Shown here piece by piece: positions 25,415-34,100 of a stretch of DNA of 64,000 nucleotides. Position 1 is the first letter of the stretch. Each line of letters opens with the position of its first letter. The notes beneath the pieces are model-generated. The model was not told the DNA's origin and did not search any database. It worked only from the letters and a program-made list of their open reading frames with translations. This DNA is from UBA2357 sp002344625 (lineage in GTDB: Bacteria > Pseudomonadota > Gammaproteobacteria > Burkholderiales > Rhodocyclaceae). The DNA lies in contig CALKIH010000011.1 in assembly GCA_937995335.1 (NCBI GenBank), positions 142,049 to 206,048 of the forward strand, written 5' to 3'. The translations under genes and the position numbers were made by a program.

Positions 25415-26833
25415 TTAGCTGGAGGACAACTTCGGCAGGTTGGCGAGCTGCTGGGTCAGGAAGGTGCTCGTTTGCGAAAGACTGCCAACCAGCGTGTCGA
25501 GGGCGATGAACTGCGCCCGATAACGCTTCTCCACCATCTCCAGGCGTACTGCCAGGCGTTCGCGCTGCTCGTCGATCGCCTTGATCGAGCTGTTGATTCC
25601 GGCCGTGCGCGAGTCGAGTACGCCGCCCGTGCGCAAAAGGCCATCCAGGCTGTCGCTGAGCGAGTTTGCCAAACCGCCTTTCCCATCCATGCCGGTGAAG
25701 AGTTCGCCGACTTTCTTGTCCGGATCATTCAGGGCGGCATCGAGCTTGGATGACGCGATCGACAGCGAGCCGTCGCGATTAAAGGTGATACCGATTTCCG
25801 ACAGGGACGAGACGCCGCCCGAGCCCGGGAATGCGGCACCCAGTGCGTTGCGGATCTGGCGCTGAATGCCGCGTGTGGTCGAATCGCCGGTCAAGATCGA
25901 GGCGGTCTTGTTCTTTTCGTCGTAGCTCGTCAGTGTGCGCGAGGTGGTGTTGAACTCGTTGTAGGCCTTCACCAGATTTTCGATCGCGGTCTTGACCGAT
26001 GTGTTGTCAGGCGCAACCGTCAGTTTCGTGGGCTTGCCCGGATCGGCCTTCAAGATGTTGAGCGTGACCCCTTCGATCACGTCGGTCAACGCGTTCGATG
26101 AGCGGGTCAGGGTGACACCGTCCAGTTTGAGTATCGCGTCCTGGGCCTTCTCGAGTTCGTCGAGCGTGCTGCTCGCCCCGGTGCTGGCGTCATAGTTGAA
26201 ACCGGCGAGCCCCGCGCTGCCCGAAATCTGAAAGCCAGCGCCCGCGCCTTCGGTGTTGCCCGCAATGATCAACTGATCGATGCTGCCGTTCTTGACGATC
26301 TGGGCGCGTACGCCGATGTTCGCGTCGTTGATCGCATCGCGCAGATCCGAAAGCGAATCTTTGCCTGGCTCGAGCGTGACGGTTCTCGAACTGGTCTGAG
26401 TGAAAGTCGTGACCGGATTGTCGGGATCGGTGGTGTCGGTCGAATAGCTGCCGAAGTTGAAAGTGAGTGTGCCGGCAGCCACCGTGGGCGCGGTCGTCGC
26501 ATTGCTGACGACACGCTGTCCTTGTGCGATCTGTTGAACCTCCAGCGAGTAGTTGCCCTTGGCCGCCGTGGTGCTCGCGAGCGCGGTCGCCACGCTGCTG
26601 TCGCCGACGGTTGCGCGCATCGCCTGAAAGGTGCTCGCGTTCTTGAGGCTCGACAGCGCGCTCTGCATCGGCGAGAGCACTGACGTCAACTGACCGAATG
26701 CCGAAAGACGGGCCTGGAAGCTCGCTTCGCGGGTATTGAGCAGTGTCGCCGGCCGGGCTTCAACCGTCATCAACTGGCTGACCAGCCCGTTGATATCGAG
26801 CCCCGAGCCGACTCCGTTCGCGATGAGAGCCAT
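25415..26833 (-). CDS. fliD: flagellar filament capping protein FliD
   Basis: 472-residue hook-associated protein 2. N-terminal block GVGSGLDINGLVSQLMTVEA and the C-terminal block ERLAVRLEMVEKRYRAQF are diagnostic. FliD forms the pentameric or hexameric cap under which flagellin subunits assemble. It follows flaG by 17 bases. Confidence 0.94.
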   Translation of the reverse strand: MALIANGVGSGLDINGLVSQLMTVEARPATLLNTREASFQARLSAFGQLTSVLSPMQSALSSLKNASTFQAMRATVGDSSVATALASTTAAKGNYSLEVQQIAQGQRVVSNATTAPTVAAGTLTFNFGSYSTDTTDPDNPVTTFTQTSSRTVTLEPGKDSLSDLRDAINDANIGVRAQIVKNGSIDQLIIAGNTEGAGAGFQISGSAGLAGFNYDASTGASSTLDELEKAQDAILKLDGVTLTRSSNALTDVIEGVTLNILKADPGKPTKLTVAPDNTSVKTAIENLVKAYNEFNTTSRTLTSYDEKNKTASILTGDSTTRGIQRQIRNALGAAFPGSGGVSSLSEIGITFNRDGSLSIASSKLDAALNDPDKKVGELFTGMDGKGGLANSLSDSLDGLLRTGGVLDSRTAGINSSIKAIDEQRERLAVRLEMVEKRYRAQFIALDTLVGSLSQTSTFLTQQLANLPKLSSS

Positions 26834-26850
26834 GATGCGTTACTCCTTGT

Positions 26851-27261
26851 TCAGACTTCTTGTTTGACCAGCAAGCCCTGAAATTTGTCGAGGGCCCTCG
26901 AAATACGCAGGAATTCTTCCGAAGGGATCTGCTTGATGACCTCGTCGGTTTCGCGATCGACGATCTTGATGAGCGTGCGGCCGGTATCCTCGTCGATCGA
27001 GAACCGCAGATCGTTGGTCACGCCGCTGATCGCGGTCTGCACTTCCTTCAAGGCCTGCTGGAGATCGGCCGGACTTGGAGGCTGTGTGTCTTTCGGTGTT
27101 TCGCGGGTGCCCCGGACGGCATCGCCGGCCGGGGCCGCACTCGTCGATTGTTCGATTGCTTTGGGTGTGCCTGTTTGCGTGCCGGTGTCCGGTCGTATGA
27201 CCGGACTCTGCGGCGCGGCGATCCCCATGGCGGATGGAGAAGTGATCGCAGGGATGCTCAT
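26851..27261 (-). CDS. flaG: FlaG family protein
   Basis: 136-residue protein with a low-complexity N-terminal half and a conserved C-terminal FlaG domain (SIDEDTGRTLIKIVDRETDEV, then IKQIPSEEFLRISRAL). FlaG influences filament length in polar flagellates. I chose the ATG at 27261, preceded by AGGAG nine bases away, over a start five codons upstream. Confidence 0.9.
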   Translation of the reverse strand: MSIPAITSPSAMGIAAPQSPVIRPDTGTQTGTPKAIEQSTSAAPAGDAVRGTRETPKDTQPPSPADLQQALKEVQTAISGVTNDLRFSIDEDTGRTLIKIVDRETDEVIKQIPSEEFLRISRALDKFQGLLVKQEV

Positions 27262-27281
27262 TTTCTGGCTCCTCAAGGCAA

Positions 27282-27314
27282 TACGGCGCGGCGGCTCTGA
27301 GCCGGCGCGCCGTA
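27282..27314 (-). terminator. hairpin between fliC1 and flaG
   Basis: Inverted repeat TACGGCGCG (27282-27290) and complement (27306-27314), continued inside by CGGCT/AGCCG around a CTG loop with one G-G mismatch. It lies just after the flagellin stop. The following bases on the minus strand (TTGCCTTGAG) are only weakly T-rich, so read-through into flaG is likely. Confidence 0.5.
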
Positions 27315-27333
27315 AGCCGTCATGTTACCCGAT

Positions 27334-28971
27334 TTAGCGCAACAGGCTCAGCACGTTGTTCGGCAACTGGTTGGCTTGCGACAGCATCGCGACGCCAGCC
27401 TGCTGCAGAATCTGCGCCCGGGTCAGGTTCGCCGTTTCAGCCGCGAAGTCCGCGTCGCGAATCCGCGAGCGCGAGGCCGACAGGTTCTCGGACGTGGCCT
27501 GCAGGTTGCTGATGGTGCTCTCGAAGCGCGACTGCAGGGCGCCATAACGGGCGCGCTGGGTATTCACCGCGGCCAGTGCCGAGTCGACCAGTGCCAGCGT
27601 GCGGTTGGCCGCATCGACAGTGCTGATATCGGCCTTTTCGACGCTCTGGAGTTGGCCGCCGAAGGTGTTGGCAGTGGCGGTGATCCCGTTGTTGCCCGCG
27701 CTGGTCTGCAGGGTGAAGGAACGGTCGGAGTCGAGAATCACCTGACCGGATACCCAGGTCGAGTTCGCCGCGGCCCAAGACGTACTCGCCGCACCGGCTG
27801 TCAGCGTGAGTGTCGTGCCCGATGCGCTGCCTGTGTTGCCGTCGAGCACCGTGGTATCTTCGAGCGCGAGGCTCTTGCCGGTACCCGAAACGTTGGCGAG
27901 GCGCAGATCCTTGCCGGCTTCACTGGTGAGCTGGATGCCGAATTCGCCCTTGTCGGTTTCGACGATCCTCGCGGTGAAGCCGGTTCTGCCCGATACGTCG
28001 TTGAACGCTTGCACCGCGGCGTTGAGGTGCGCGGCCGAGGCCGCCCCGGAACCCGAAGCTGACCCGCCCACGGTGAACGACACGGTGGTGAAGGAGTCGG
28101 GCACCGCGTTCGCAGTGTCGGTGGCGATCTGGAACGAGTACGACGTGGCTTGCTGGAACTGGGCTGAGCCAGCCGCATCGTCGGCGCCGAGCACGAAAGA
28201 GGTGATCGCGGTTGCGCGGACGCCGGTTTCCGCCTGGTTGACCTTTGCAGCGATTTCTTCGGCGCTCAGGCCGGCCGTAGTGGTGATCTGGGTGTTCCCG
28301 AGGCTGCTGGAGACGGTGAAGGTGGCCAGTGCGGTCGCCGAGGTCGTGGCCGCGAGTGCGCCGAACGTGGTCAGCTTGCCGTCGGCCTGCGAACCGACCA
28401 CCATGTCGCCGGTGCCGCTCGGGGTATTGACCGATGCCGCCAGACCGCCGATGCGGAAGTTGCCGTAGGCGTTGGTCTGGAAGTTGCCCGAAGTGGCCGT
28501 AATGGTCTGGTTGGCGTTGGCGCCAACCTGGAACTGGGCCGAGGTGAAGGAGCCGTCGAGCAATTTCTGGCCGTTGAATTCGGTGTTGGTCGCGACCCGC
28601 TGCAGCTCCTGGGTAAGCTGCTGCACTTCGGCGTTCAGCGCGGCGCGGTCGCCGGAGGAGTTGGTGGCGTTGGCGGACTGCACGGCCAGCTCGCGGATGC
28701 GCTGCAGGATGTCACCCGACGACTGGAGGGCGCTCTCCGCCGTTTGTGCGAGCGAGATGCCGTCATTCGAGTTGCGGCGGGCTTGATCGATGCCGCGGAT
28801 CTGCGCGGTGAAGCGTTCGGAGATCGACAGACCGGCGGCGTCGTCCTTGGCACTGTTGATGCGCAGGCCCGACGACAGACGGGTCAGCGACTGTTGCAGC
28901 GAGCTGGAAGACATGTTCAGGTTGCGTTGCGCATTCAGCGAAGCAACGTTGGTGTTGATGACTTGTGCCAT
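27334..28971 (-). CDS. fliC: flagellin (copy 1)
   Basis: 545-residue flagellin. Conserved D0/D1 ends: MAQVINTNVASLNAQRNL at the N-terminus and ADFAAETANLTRAQILQQAG at the C-terminus. The central part (about 180-430) is Thr/Ser/Ala/Gly-rich and divergent from copy 2, the usual surface-exposed, glycosylated domain. It lies downstream of the glycan genes and of flagellin copy 2 and has its own sigma-28-like promoter. No cysteines are seen. Confidence 0.96.
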   Translation of the reverse strand: MAQVINTNVASLNAQRNLNMSSSSLQQSLTRLSSGLRINSAKDDAAGLSISERFTAQIRGIDQARRNSNDGISLAQTAESALQSSGDILQRIRELAVQSANATNSSGDRAALNAEVQQLTQELQRVATNTEFNGQKLLDGSFTSAQFQVGANANQTITATSGNFQTNAYGNFRIGGLAASVNTPSGTGDMVVGSQADGKLTTFGALAATTSATALATFTVSSSLGNTQITTTAGLSAEEIAAKVNQAETGVRATAITSFVLGADDAAGSAQFQQATSYSFQIATDTANAVPDSFTTVSFTVGGSASGSGAASAAHLNAAVQAFNDVSGRTGFTARIVETDKGEFGIQLTSEAGKDLRLANVSGTGKSLALEDTTVLDGNTGSASGTTLTLTAGAASTSWAAANSTWVSGQVILDSDRSFTLQTSAGNNGITATANTFGGQLQSVEKADISTVDAANRTLALVDSALAAVNTQRARYGALQSRFESTISNLQATSENLSASRSRIRDADFAAETANLTRAQILQQAGVAMLSQANQLPNNVLSLLR

Positions 28972-29060
28972 GATGATCTCCTGGATTCGGCGGGTTGTTC
29001 ATGCGCCAGGGTGTCCGGTGTTCGGGTCTGGCATCGAGCCTCATTCTGCTCTTGAGTGCA

Positions 29061-29087
29061 TTAACGTCAGGAGTGGCAAGAACTTTA
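29061..29087 (-). promoter_or_regulatory. sigma-28 (FliA) promoter of flagellin copy 1
   Basis: Minus strand TAAAGTTC (29087-29080), an 11-base spacer, then GACGTTAA (29068-29061). This matches seven of eight and six of eight bases of the FliA consensus TAAAGTTT-N11-GCCGATAA. It lies about 90 bases before the flagellin ATG. Confidence 0.72.
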
Positions 29088-29096
29088 GGACTTTGC

Positions 29097-29130
29097 AAAA
29101 GACGGAGGGCTGCGTTGGCAGCCCTCCGTC
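29097..29130 (-). terminator. intrinsic terminator of flagellin copy 2
   Basis: Perfect 13-base stem (29101-29113 and 29118-29130) with a GTTG loop, followed on the minus strand by TTTTGC. It starts 27 bases after the stop of copy 2 and separates the two flagellin genes. Confidence 0.85.
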
Positions 29131-29156
29131 GATTACGTCACGTTTTCGGCGTTTCC

Positions 29157-30785
29157 TCAGCCTTGCAGCAGCTGCAGCACCTGCTGTGGCAGCTGGTTGG
29201 CCTGTGCCAGCATCGCGGTGCCGGCCTGCTGCAGAATCTGCGCCCGGGTCAGATTGGCGGTTTCGGCGGCGAAGTCCGCGTCGCGAATCCGCGAGCGGGA
29301 TGCCGACAGGTTTTCCGAGGTGCTCTGCAGGTTGACGATGGTGTTTTCGAAACGCGACTGCAGGGCGCCATAGCGGGCACGCTGGCCATTGATGGCGGCC
29401 AACGCCGAATCGACGATAGCGAGCGTGCGGTTCGAGGCTGTCACCGTGCTGACATCCATGTTCTTGGTCGCCTGCAGCTCACCGCCGACCGTGCCCGCGG
29501 CCAGCAGCAAGTCCGTATTGGCGCTGGTCAGGGTGAAAGAGCGATCCGAATCCAGAATGACCTGGCCGGTAACCCAGAAGGAGTCGGCATTGGTCCACGC
29601 CGTCGAGACTCCGTTGGCAGCCAAAGAGGCGATTGCAGGGCGCGGCGCGGCCGGGTTGCCGTCGAGCACCGAAAGATCCTCGAGCGCAAGGTCGTTGCCG
29701 GACTCGGAGCCGTTGATGATGCGAAGGTCCTTGCCGACTTCACTGGTCAGTTGAATGCCGAAGTAGCCACTATCCGTTTCGACGATCTTGGCGACGAAGC
29801 CGGTGCGGCCCGTCACGTCGTTGAAGGCCTGCACGGCTGCGCTCAACTGATTGGCGTTGCCGGCGGCGCTGCCCGATGCGGTACCGCCGATCGAGAACGA
29901 CACCGCGGTATACGAGGCCGGATCGCCGCTATTCGTGTCGCTGGCCAAAAGGAAGGTGTAGCTCGAGCCCTGCTGGAAGCTCGCGGCGTTCGTCCCGACC
30001 TCGTCCGCGCCGAGCACGAAGGACGTCATTGCCGACGCGCGTACGCCGGTTTCGGCTTGATTGATTTTCGCTGCGATCAGTTCGGCGCTTGCACCGGGGG
30101 GGTAGGCGATGTTTCTGTTGCCGAGACTGCTGGAGATGGTGAGCGAAGTGCCCGCGATGCGCGAGGTGGCGGCATTGGCGGTGGTGAGTTGTGCATGCTC
30201 GATGGAGCCCACCGTCAGGTCGCCGACGCCGTTGGGCGTGTTGCTGCTCGCTGCCAGGCCGCCGATCCGGAAGTTGCCGTAGGCGTCGGTCTGAAAGTTG
30301 CCGGAGGTTGCGGTAATGGTCTGGAACGCTGCCGCCCCGACCTGGAATTGCGCCGAGGTGAAGGAGCCGTCCAGCAGTTTTTGCCCGTTGAACTCGGTGT
30401 TGGTCGCGATGCGCTGGAGCTCTTGCGAAAGTTGCTGCACTTCCGAATTCAGTGCGGCGCGGTCGCCCGCCGAGTTGGTGGCATTGGCCGCCTGGATCGC
30501 GAGTTCACGAATCCTTTGGAGAATGTCGCCCGATGACTGCAGCGCCGCTTCGGCGGTCTGGGAAAGGGAGATGCCGTCGTTCGCATTGCGGCGCGCCTGA
30601 TCGAGGCCGCGAATCTGGGCGGTGAAGCGCTCCGAGATCGCAAGCCCCGCCGCGTCGTCCTTGGCGCTGTTGATGCGCAAACCTGAAGACAAGCGCTGCA
30701 GCGATGTCGCAAGGGCACCTTGAGAAACGCTGAGGTTTCGTTGCGCGTTGAGAGAGGCAACGTTGGTGTTGATGACCTGTGCCAT
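29157..30785 (-). CDS. fliC: flagellin (copy 2)
   Basis: 542-residue flagellin, nearly identical to copy 1 in the first 150 and last 100 residues but different in the centre (for example NANQLSAAVQAFNDVTGRTG). Tandem paralogues such as these usually co-assemble or are used at different filament positions. It has its own sigma-54-like promoter and a strong terminator, so it is an independent transcription unit. It lies directly downstream of the giant glycosyltransferase gene. Confidence 0.96.
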   Translation of the reverse strand: MAQVINTNVASLNAQRNLSVSQGALATSLQRLSSGLRINSAKDDAAGLAISERFTAQIRGLDQARRNANDGISLSQTAEAALQSSGDILQRIRELAIQAANATNSAGDRAALNSEVQQLSQELQRIATNTEFNGQKLLDGSFTSAQFQVGAAAFQTITATSGNFQTDAYGNFRIGGLAASSNTPNGVGDLTVGSIEHAQLTTANAATSRIAGTSLTISSSLGNRNIAYPPGASAELIAAKINQAETGVRASAMTSFVLGADEVGTNAASFQQGSSYTFLLASDTNSGDPASYTAVSFSIGGTASGSAAGNANQLSAAVQAFNDVTGRTGFVAKIVETDSGYFGIQLTSEVGKDLRIINGSESGNDLALEDLSVLDGNPAAPRPAIASLAANGVSTAWTNADSFWVTGQVILDSDRSFTLTSANTDLLLAAGTVGGELQATKNMDVSTVTASNRTLAIVDSALAAINGQRARYGALQSRFENTIVNLQSTSENLSASRSRIRDADFAAETANLTRAQILQQAGTAMLAQANQLPQQVLQLLQG

Positions 30786-31102
30786 TTTTGCATCTCCTTA
30801 GATCGGGTTCGGAGGTCGCTCGGAACGGCTGGATGGTGGAACCTCGTTCCGTTCTCCGAGCCTTCTGAACCTTCTTTAGCGAGATGCGTGCCAGAGCGTA
30901 TGTGCGGTAGTAAAGCTCTTTAAATCATTGGGTTGGCAAGGTGTTCGTGGAAATTATTGCCGTTTGGGCGGCAGTAAGTGGTCGGTGTCCCTGCAGGGCG
31001 GCAATTATTGATCGGCAGTGCTGTGGCAATGCCGTGCGGGACGCGAGCACGTTTGTCGATCGGCAGGCCCCGGCGCCAAGGGCATCGTTCAACGGGCATC
31101 GC
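30786..31102. other. gap between giant glycosyltransferase gene and flagellin copy 2
   Basis: No convincing gene. The left part is the flagellin 5' leader with an AAGGAG ribosome site and the sigma-54-like promoter. Right of that I see only short repeats (two CGATGCCC copies near the glycosyltransferase stop, several GCCG-rich arms) and no T-run, hence no clear terminator for the glycosyltransferase transcript. Confidence 0.5.
30879..30893 (-). promoter_or_regulatory. sigma-54-like promoter of flagellin copy 2
   Basis: Minus strand TGGCACGCATCTCGC: a full -24 element TGGCACG and a -12 element TCGC (one mismatch to TTGC) with the GG and GC at the obligatory distance. Predicted start near 30867, leaving an 80-base leader. 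Confidence 0.6.
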
Positions 31103-34100
31103 TCAACGCCGAGTCCAGGCACTCACCCAGCCTGGGAGGTGAGTATCCACTGTCCAGTTCTGCAGTATGGCGTCGCGCAGGGACGAACCGTCGGCGCGAA
31201 GCGCATCGGAGGCGCCGATTCGCGCGCGGATTTCCCGGGTCCAGGCCGCTGCGTCGTTGGGCAGCAACGCGACCGGCAGTCCGCACTGATAAGGCACGAT
31301 GTCGGTGGCTATGACGGGGATGCCGAGGATGCCGTACTCCAGCAAACGGAGATTGCTCTTGCATTCATTGAACCGATTGATTGCGAGCGGCGCGAGCGCG
31401 AGATCCAGCCCCAGGCCCGCCAGTCTGGACGGATAGTCTGCAAACGGAACGCCGCGATGGAATTCGGTCAGGTGTGGGCGCATATCCTCGAGGCACATGC
31501 CCAGGAATACCCACTCCACCTCATCGGCGAGTGTCTTGACGACCTCGCGCAGAAGGGCGAGGTCGCCCGCATGGCTCACGCCGCCCGCCCAGCCTACCCG
31601 CAGCCGTGTGCCGGGTGGCCTGTCCCGGACAAGCTCCGGGCGCCAGACGGCGGTGTCGATCGCGTTCGGGACCACTCGAACATCGTCGTGGAAGCGCAGC
31701 ATTTCCCTCGCCAGCGGCGCGGTAGAGACGGTGATGGCGTGGCTCAGGGCGCAGGCCTCGGCCACCCTGCGTTCGATATCCGGCCAGACGGCCTGCTTGT
31801 GAATGCTACTGTCCGGGACCGCGGACAGGAGATCGTCGAAATCCATGACCACTCTTGCATCGGTCGTTGTGCGAACCCCCGCGAGTGCGGCCAGTTGCGC
31901 ATCGTCGACCTGGCGCTGGGTGAACAGCGTGTCGATATCCAGTCTCTCGAACATTATCGGGAGGGGATAGCCATCCGCGACGCGCGCGCGGGCCGAGCCG
32001 ATCATGTGGGCATTGTTTGCCGGTTGAATCACGCGGTAGGCGCCGGAGCCTTCCCGGTCGGCGGGCAAGGCCAGTACCCGCGGCAGATCAGTCCACGAGA
32101 TCGGATCGGGTGCGAATGCGGCGATCGGTTCGAGGTCCGCCTTGCGCGAGTTCAGCGATAGCGCCGGATGGTATGCGGGATCACGTGCGATGATGCGCCG
32201 CCATGCCGTCAGGAAGCGGGTCTGCTGGGTCGCGAATGCGTGTTCCGCCAGATTCGCGTTCGCGCCCTGCATTTGCGCCTTGAGCGTGCGCCCGGCTTCG
32301 TGCATCAGCGTGGCATGGGGTGTGAACACGGTCAGATATCCGAGCTGCTTCGCACGGAGGCACAGATCGAGATCCGCATAGGCAAGGGAATAGCCGGGGT
32401 CGAATCCGCCGGCGGCGTCGAAAACGCTGCGTTTGACCAGCATGCAGGCACCCGTGACCGCCGAGACCACATGCGGGACACGCAATTCGCCCGAACGTCC
32501 GGGTGCATCCATGGGGGCGCCGTTCCACGCAAAATCGGCTACGCCCGACAAACCCAGCACGATGCCGGCATGCTGCAGGCGCCCATCCGGGAATACGAGC
32601 CTGCAGCCGACGATGCCCACCTCGGTGCGTTTCGCTTCCTCCAGCATGCGGTCCAGCCATTCGGGGTGAAGCGCTGCGGTGTCGTCGTTCAGAAAGAGCA
32701 GGTGTGATCCGCTCGCCGATGCCGCGCCGGCGTTGTTGATCGCGGCGATATTGAAAGCGTCCCGGTACTCGACGATGCGGATGCGCTCCGGCGCGACGAG
32801 CCGGAGTCCGTCGAGAAAGCCGCGCGCTGCATCCGAGTGGTTGAGGTGGTCGACGACGATCAGGTCGAAGCAGGTATCTTGCACGGTCGCGAAGATCGAC
32901 TCTACGCAGCGCTTCAAAGCCTCCGGCTGTTCTCGGGTTGGAATGATGATCGTCACCCGCGTGGCTTGATCGGCCGGATCTTCCTCCGAATGGCTCCGTG
33001 ATCGGTGCTCGTCGCGAATCCGTGCCTCGAGCATCGGCAACGCATCGGGGCGCAGCGAGCGCGATGCAGGGTGGGTACGGCGCCACACCAGTATTTCGGG
33101 CAGATGGCGGATGGAGTTTGCGCCGTGCCGTGCGAACAGGCGCAAGACGAGATCGTGCTGCTCGAACCCGGCATGGCGTTCGTCGAAACCCCCGACGCCG
33201 AGAAAAGCACTGCGGCGAACCACGAGAAGCCCGCCGACATAGGGCTGGTGTTCCAGGCGGACCGGATCGAAGTCCGGTTTCAGCACTGGCTCGGTCCTGC
33301 CATTGGCCTCGTTCACGGAACACTCGTCGGTATAGAGGGCGACGATGCCATGGTTTGCCGCCAATTCGGTTGCGATCGCGAGAAGGCTGTGCGGTAGAAG
33401 CTGATCCGACTTTTCGAGGAATACCAGCCATTCCTCGTCGCAATCGGCGACGGCCTGATTCATCCCTGCGATCAGGTTGCTCTGATGGTAGTGAACGCAC
33501 GGTATCGGCTGTGCCCATTCGCACCGGAATCGTTCAGGCGTGATCACGCTCAGGCAAAGGCGGGTGTAGCGTTGCTCGGCCAGCGTATAGAGGGTGTCGA
33601 GAACACCGATGCCCATTTCACCGAAGGGCAGGATCATGCGAAGCTTCGGCGCTTGCCCCAGATGCGCGAGGCGGTCGCGATAGAGTGCGAGTTCAACCGG
33701 ACCCCGCCGCGGCACGAGATGCGCGGGGATGGTGTCGAGGAGCGGGCTCGCGAAACCCAATGAGGCCGGTGAGTCGTTTCTCACCGGATCCTCGTGTGGC
33801 GCGAACAGGGCTACGGTGTCGGCCGTCGCCGTCAGGTAGGCATGGCCATAGCGGCGATCGGGTTCGAGGTGAGTGCCTTCCGCCCACTCGTTCCAGGCGT
33901 TGACGAACACCAGGGTGTCGCCCGCATTGTTTACGCGGGCGCTGTGGAGCCCGGCCAGGCGCAGCCAGTTCGCATAGGCCTGGGGCGAGGCGTTGTGGAA
34001 CACGTGACCGGTGCCGCGGCGCCGGGCGTCGTTGTCCCACGAAAGCATGCTGCCGGCGAAAACGGGGTAGTCGGTTCGCGCCTTTTCGGCATACTTTTCC

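Noticed and set aside
30840..30880. Sigma-28 promoter for flagellin copy 2 (TAAAG followed by GCTCGG)
   Set aside because: Spacing and -10 match are poor; the sigma-54-like site is much better.
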